Assembly (NCBI GenBank): GCA_964030475.1 | Contig: CAXIPT010000009.1 | Location: 75,694-139,693 of the forward strand | DNA length: 64,000 nt | Source: Tethya wilhelma | Taxonomy: Eukaryota > Porifera > Demospongiae > Tethyida > Tethyidae | Direction of reading: 5' to 3' | Part shown: piece after piece, positions 61,593 to 64,000 of the stretch | Position numbering within the stretch: position 1 is the first letter of the stretch | Layout: every line of letters starts with the position of its first letter | Notes under the pieces: generated by a model | Database searches by the model: none | What the model saw: only the letters and a program-made list of their open reading frames with translations | What the model was told of the DNA's origin: nothing | Position numbers and translations under genes: made by a program

Positions 61593-63438
61593 TTAGTAAA
61601 TGTTGTTCTTTATGCTCTTGGAAAAAACAAGACTAGTGGAACGTTTATCATGCCAGCTGCCTGTAGCAAGAGTTGAACCTTCATACTGTTTGATCTTATA
61701 GCCAGCAGCATTACCAGCCACTGGGGAAGTTGCCTGTCTTGAAGTTGGAGGCTCAATACTCCGTACATCCGAATCCCTTCTTGCTTTACTTTGAGTGTCT
61801 GTCTCGAGCAACAGCTGCAGTTTCTGTTCTGTTAAACTTAGACATTTGTCACAAGGCACACCAAACATTCTCCTTCGAATGGTAGGAGAGAGAAAGATGT
61901 ACAGAATTGCATTGCCCCATCCTTGTCCACTATCACCAATGGCCTGTAATGGAAAGAAATAAACTATGGTACAATGTGTCTATATTATAATATTACGATA
62001 AGTGTTATGGCTGCTCAAAAATTAAGTCGAGTAAGCTAAGTGTAAACATTATACTGCCAGGCTAGACCACTGATTTTCACTTGCATTGCACAGTATCAGG
62101 CTTCATAAACTTAAAAGTATAACTTTTTTACCTGCAATATGCCAAAGACCAGATAAATAGTCTTAACATTGTGAGGGATACAACCCCCATGGTTTGTACT
62201 GGAGACACCGAGAGAATAAAAGAACTGCAGGGTCCCCCACATTCTCAGAAAGATGTACAAGAGTGGAATAGCCAAAAGACGCTTTTCGATGGTCTCATCC
62301 TTGGGTCTTCCAATTGATACCAGTGCATTTTGTGACTGTGTGTGTAGGACAATGTGTGAATGCATACACACATGATTATAATATTATATAATTCCCAGAC
62401 ATATTGAAATTACAATTATTGTCACACACAACGCGCTTTAATCAGGTATAGCCTGTCATTGTTAGCAACAATCTAATGTCTTATCAATATAGTATTCCCG
62501 CACAAACAGTGAACATATTCACCACAATGCCATGCACCTTATAAAGCAATGCATACACATGACTATAGGACTGGTGTATTTTGAATACATGAAAGGATTG
62601 ACAAAGACAGAAAGCTTCCTGAGTACCAATCCTTTTGACCACAAAGACCACGCCACAAAGCCATTAGACTAGCATCAACAAAACTATCTCCCTGCATGCC
62701 TGTCACACTTATATAGCTATGCTGTATAAGTTGACTCACCCTGGATATGCTGACTCGAATCCATATATACAGCACCATAATGATCACATAGCACATTATC
62801 TCCCACAGCTTTCCAGCAATAAGCAAATAAATGATCACATCCCACTTTTCGCGCAAAGGGCTGTCATAGTCCATATCCTTTATGTAGCACCAGTTTGAAG
62901 CAACGTAAGGAGCGAAACCGAGTCTCCCAGCTACAAGTAGAGGGAAAATGATCAGCAAAGGTGCCAGCCATGCAATGATGTTGTAGAGAGGTATCAATTT
63001 CGCAGCCAAGCCTGCTTTCCGAAAAACCAGCACCAGGAAGAAGTAGAATGCCAGTGTACAGGTCCAGCAGTAGGAGCACATTGTAGACCATGTTGTGATG
63101 AAGCTCTGTATCTCGCAGATGTAGGTGAATGTCCTACACTCGTTGGGTGTGATGTTGTTGAAGTGAATCAGGAAATTGGACGAGCCGATGATGTAGCCGA
63201 AAGCAGTGAAAAAGTCTGCAATGGCTAGGAGCGTGATGACCTTCTGAGCTCCCGTTCTCATGTCTTTGAGAGCGATGTATGTGATTACAATGAGGATTGA
63301 GCCGAGACATGATAGACTACTTGATGTGATGCTCACGTAGCTGGGCGCTCTTCCAATATCGAAGCTTGACTGGTCTGGTTCGCATACAAACGTGTGAGGA
63401 CACTCGGCACGCTCTTCCCAGTCCCAATCCACTGTCAT
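61593..63438 (-). CDS. GPR157-like seven-transmembrane receptor 2
   Basis: Three phase-0 exons, 62740-63438, 62132-62335 and 61593-61943, give 417 residues. Exon boundaries fall at the same protein positions as in receptor 1, so they are tandem duplicates. TM1 is SITSSSLSCLGSILIVITYI, followed by KDMRTGAQKVITLLAIADF. The TM5 region LLIAGKLWEIMCYVIIMVLY is very close to GPR157 LLTGKLWEMLAYVLLPLLY; TM6 is IPLLYIFLRMWGTLQFFY and TM7 GQGWGNAILYIFLSPTIRRR. The cytoplasmic tail is longer (about 85 residues) and Ser/Thr-rich. Two Cys, one before TM3 (NECRTF) and one in the second outer loop (NWCYIKD), probably form the usual disulfide. Confidence 0.88.
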
Positions 63439-63648
63439 GATACTTTTTGCTTGGCTCTACAAACAATTATACTTGCTCAATGCCATTGCAAAAGTAGTCG
63501 AAAGTATTAAGGGGAGGGGCACGGGGTCAAAGTGCAATCCGAACGTGTCACGTGACCACGTGGCACTAGTACATAAATGGAAATTATGTATATTCATGAG
63601 CAAATTATGTAGGTACAGAGTGCAGAAAAAGAAGTTTTACAAGCCACC
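63439..63648. promoter_or_regulatory. Divergent receptor promoter with twin E-boxes
   Basis: 210 bp between the start codons of receptors 2 and 3. It contains overlapping palindromes GTCACGTGAC (63547-63556) and CCACGTGG (63556-63563), both perfect CACGTG-type bHLH sites. Shared use by both genes is inferred. Confidence 0.6.
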
Positions 63649-64000
63649 ATGCTGTTTGACCAGGATCCAGTCTGCCCGAGCTCAGTTAACTGCACCGAAA
63701 TAGGCAGCAAGCTAAACGAACCGCATTTGGTGAGCTTGGAAATCGGAAGATGGCCGAGTTACGTTGCTATCGTTTCGAGCACTCTCTCTTGTCTGGGCTC
63801 CCTCCTTATTCTCATCACTTACTTCGTACTCAAAGACATTAGAACCGGAGCTCAGAAGATAATCACGCTCTTGGCGGTTGCAGACTTTGTCAGTGCAGCC
63901 GGCTACATCATGGGCTCGATAAATTTCCTAACTCACTTCGACCAGCCGTCTGGCTCAGACAGCTGTCAAGTTTTTGAGAGGGTGTGTCTTGCACAGGCTA
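63649..64000 (+). CDS. GPR157-like receptor 3, 5' part
   Basis: Open frame from an ATG in a strong context (CCACCATGC) to the window edge, 117 codons. IGRWPSYVAIVSSTLSCLGS, then ITYFVLKDIRTGAQKIITLL, is almost identical in pattern to receptor 2 (IGRAPSYVSITSSSLSCLGS). It therefore covers the outer N-terminus with an NCT sequon, TM1, TM2 (VADFVSAAGYIMGSINFL) and the approach to TM3. It is transcribed divergently from receptor 2, so the pair arose by inverted duplication. The rest lies outside the window. Confidence 0.85.
   Translation, partial: MLFDQDPVCPSSVNCTEIGSKLNEPHLVSLEIGRWPSYVAIVSSTLSCLGSLLILITYFVLKDIRTGAQKIITLLAVADFVSAAGYIMGSINFLTHFDQPSGSDSCQVFERVCLAQA

Overview
The window is animal nuclear DNA: AT-rich, dense in dinucleotide microsatellites, with short GT-AG introns and compact intergenic spaces. 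The gene set (GIGYF, FoxJ2/3, XPA, B3GALT6, DNA ligase III with PARP-type finger and BRCT, CCDC50, GPR157-like receptors) is metazoan. Several genes keep near-vertebrate domain architecture while divergence is high and introns are small. I infer an early-branching animal, most plausibly a sponge, but the sequence does not prove the phylum. Poly-G runs at 2-54 and 47576-47602 and isolated Ns mark assembly or sequencing artefacts.

Layout. 448-3131 (-): 5' part of a CCDC50-like coiled-coil gene, head to head with a very large GIGYF gene (3454-23846, +) of about 36 exons. One GIGYF intron, 8951-16942, splits the GYF domain and carries on the opposite strand a tandem array of five intact single-exon genes plus one truncated copy, all DNPH1/Rcl-like (nucleoside 2-deoxyribosyltransferase fold). 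Further along, GIGYF holds a cluster of tiny exons (19808-21152), mostly symmetric in phase, encoding repeated acidic and basic motifs not found in human GIGYF. 24685-30785 (-): FoxJ2/3 forkhead factor. 33736-37346 (-): XPA, divergent from B3GALT6 (37555-38682, +). 39007-45869 (-): complete DNA ligase III in 25 exons with an apparent mitochondrial leader and an extra PBZ-type zinc finger. 46109-54442 (+): polytopic membrane protein of unknown family. 54919-55725 (-): sulfotransferase-like protein. 58478-61451 (-), 61593-63438 (-) and 63649-end (+): three GPR157-like seven-transmembrane receptors.

How the genes relate. Four neighbouring pairs are divergent with only about 200-320 bp between start codons (CCDC50/GIGYF, XPA/B3GALT6, LIG3/membrane protein, the last two receptors), so shared bidirectional promoters are likely. 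Several other boundaries are convergent. XPA (nucleotide excision repair) and LIG3 (single-strand break, base excision and mitochondrial repair) sit near each other with B3GALT6 between, which may be chance. DNPH1-family enzymes cleave deoxynucleotides, but nothing here shows a functional link between that array and its GIGYF host.

Non-coding content. Introns and spacers carry at least five families of short inverted-repeat (MITE-like) elements, a tRNA-derived SINE with A/B boxes, a 49-bp satellite whose core forms a perfect hairpin, and many CT/AC microsatellites lying directly upstream of splice acceptors.

Exon coordinates were derived by hand from splice signals, phase continuity and remembered homologue sequences. 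No alignment or transcript data were available.
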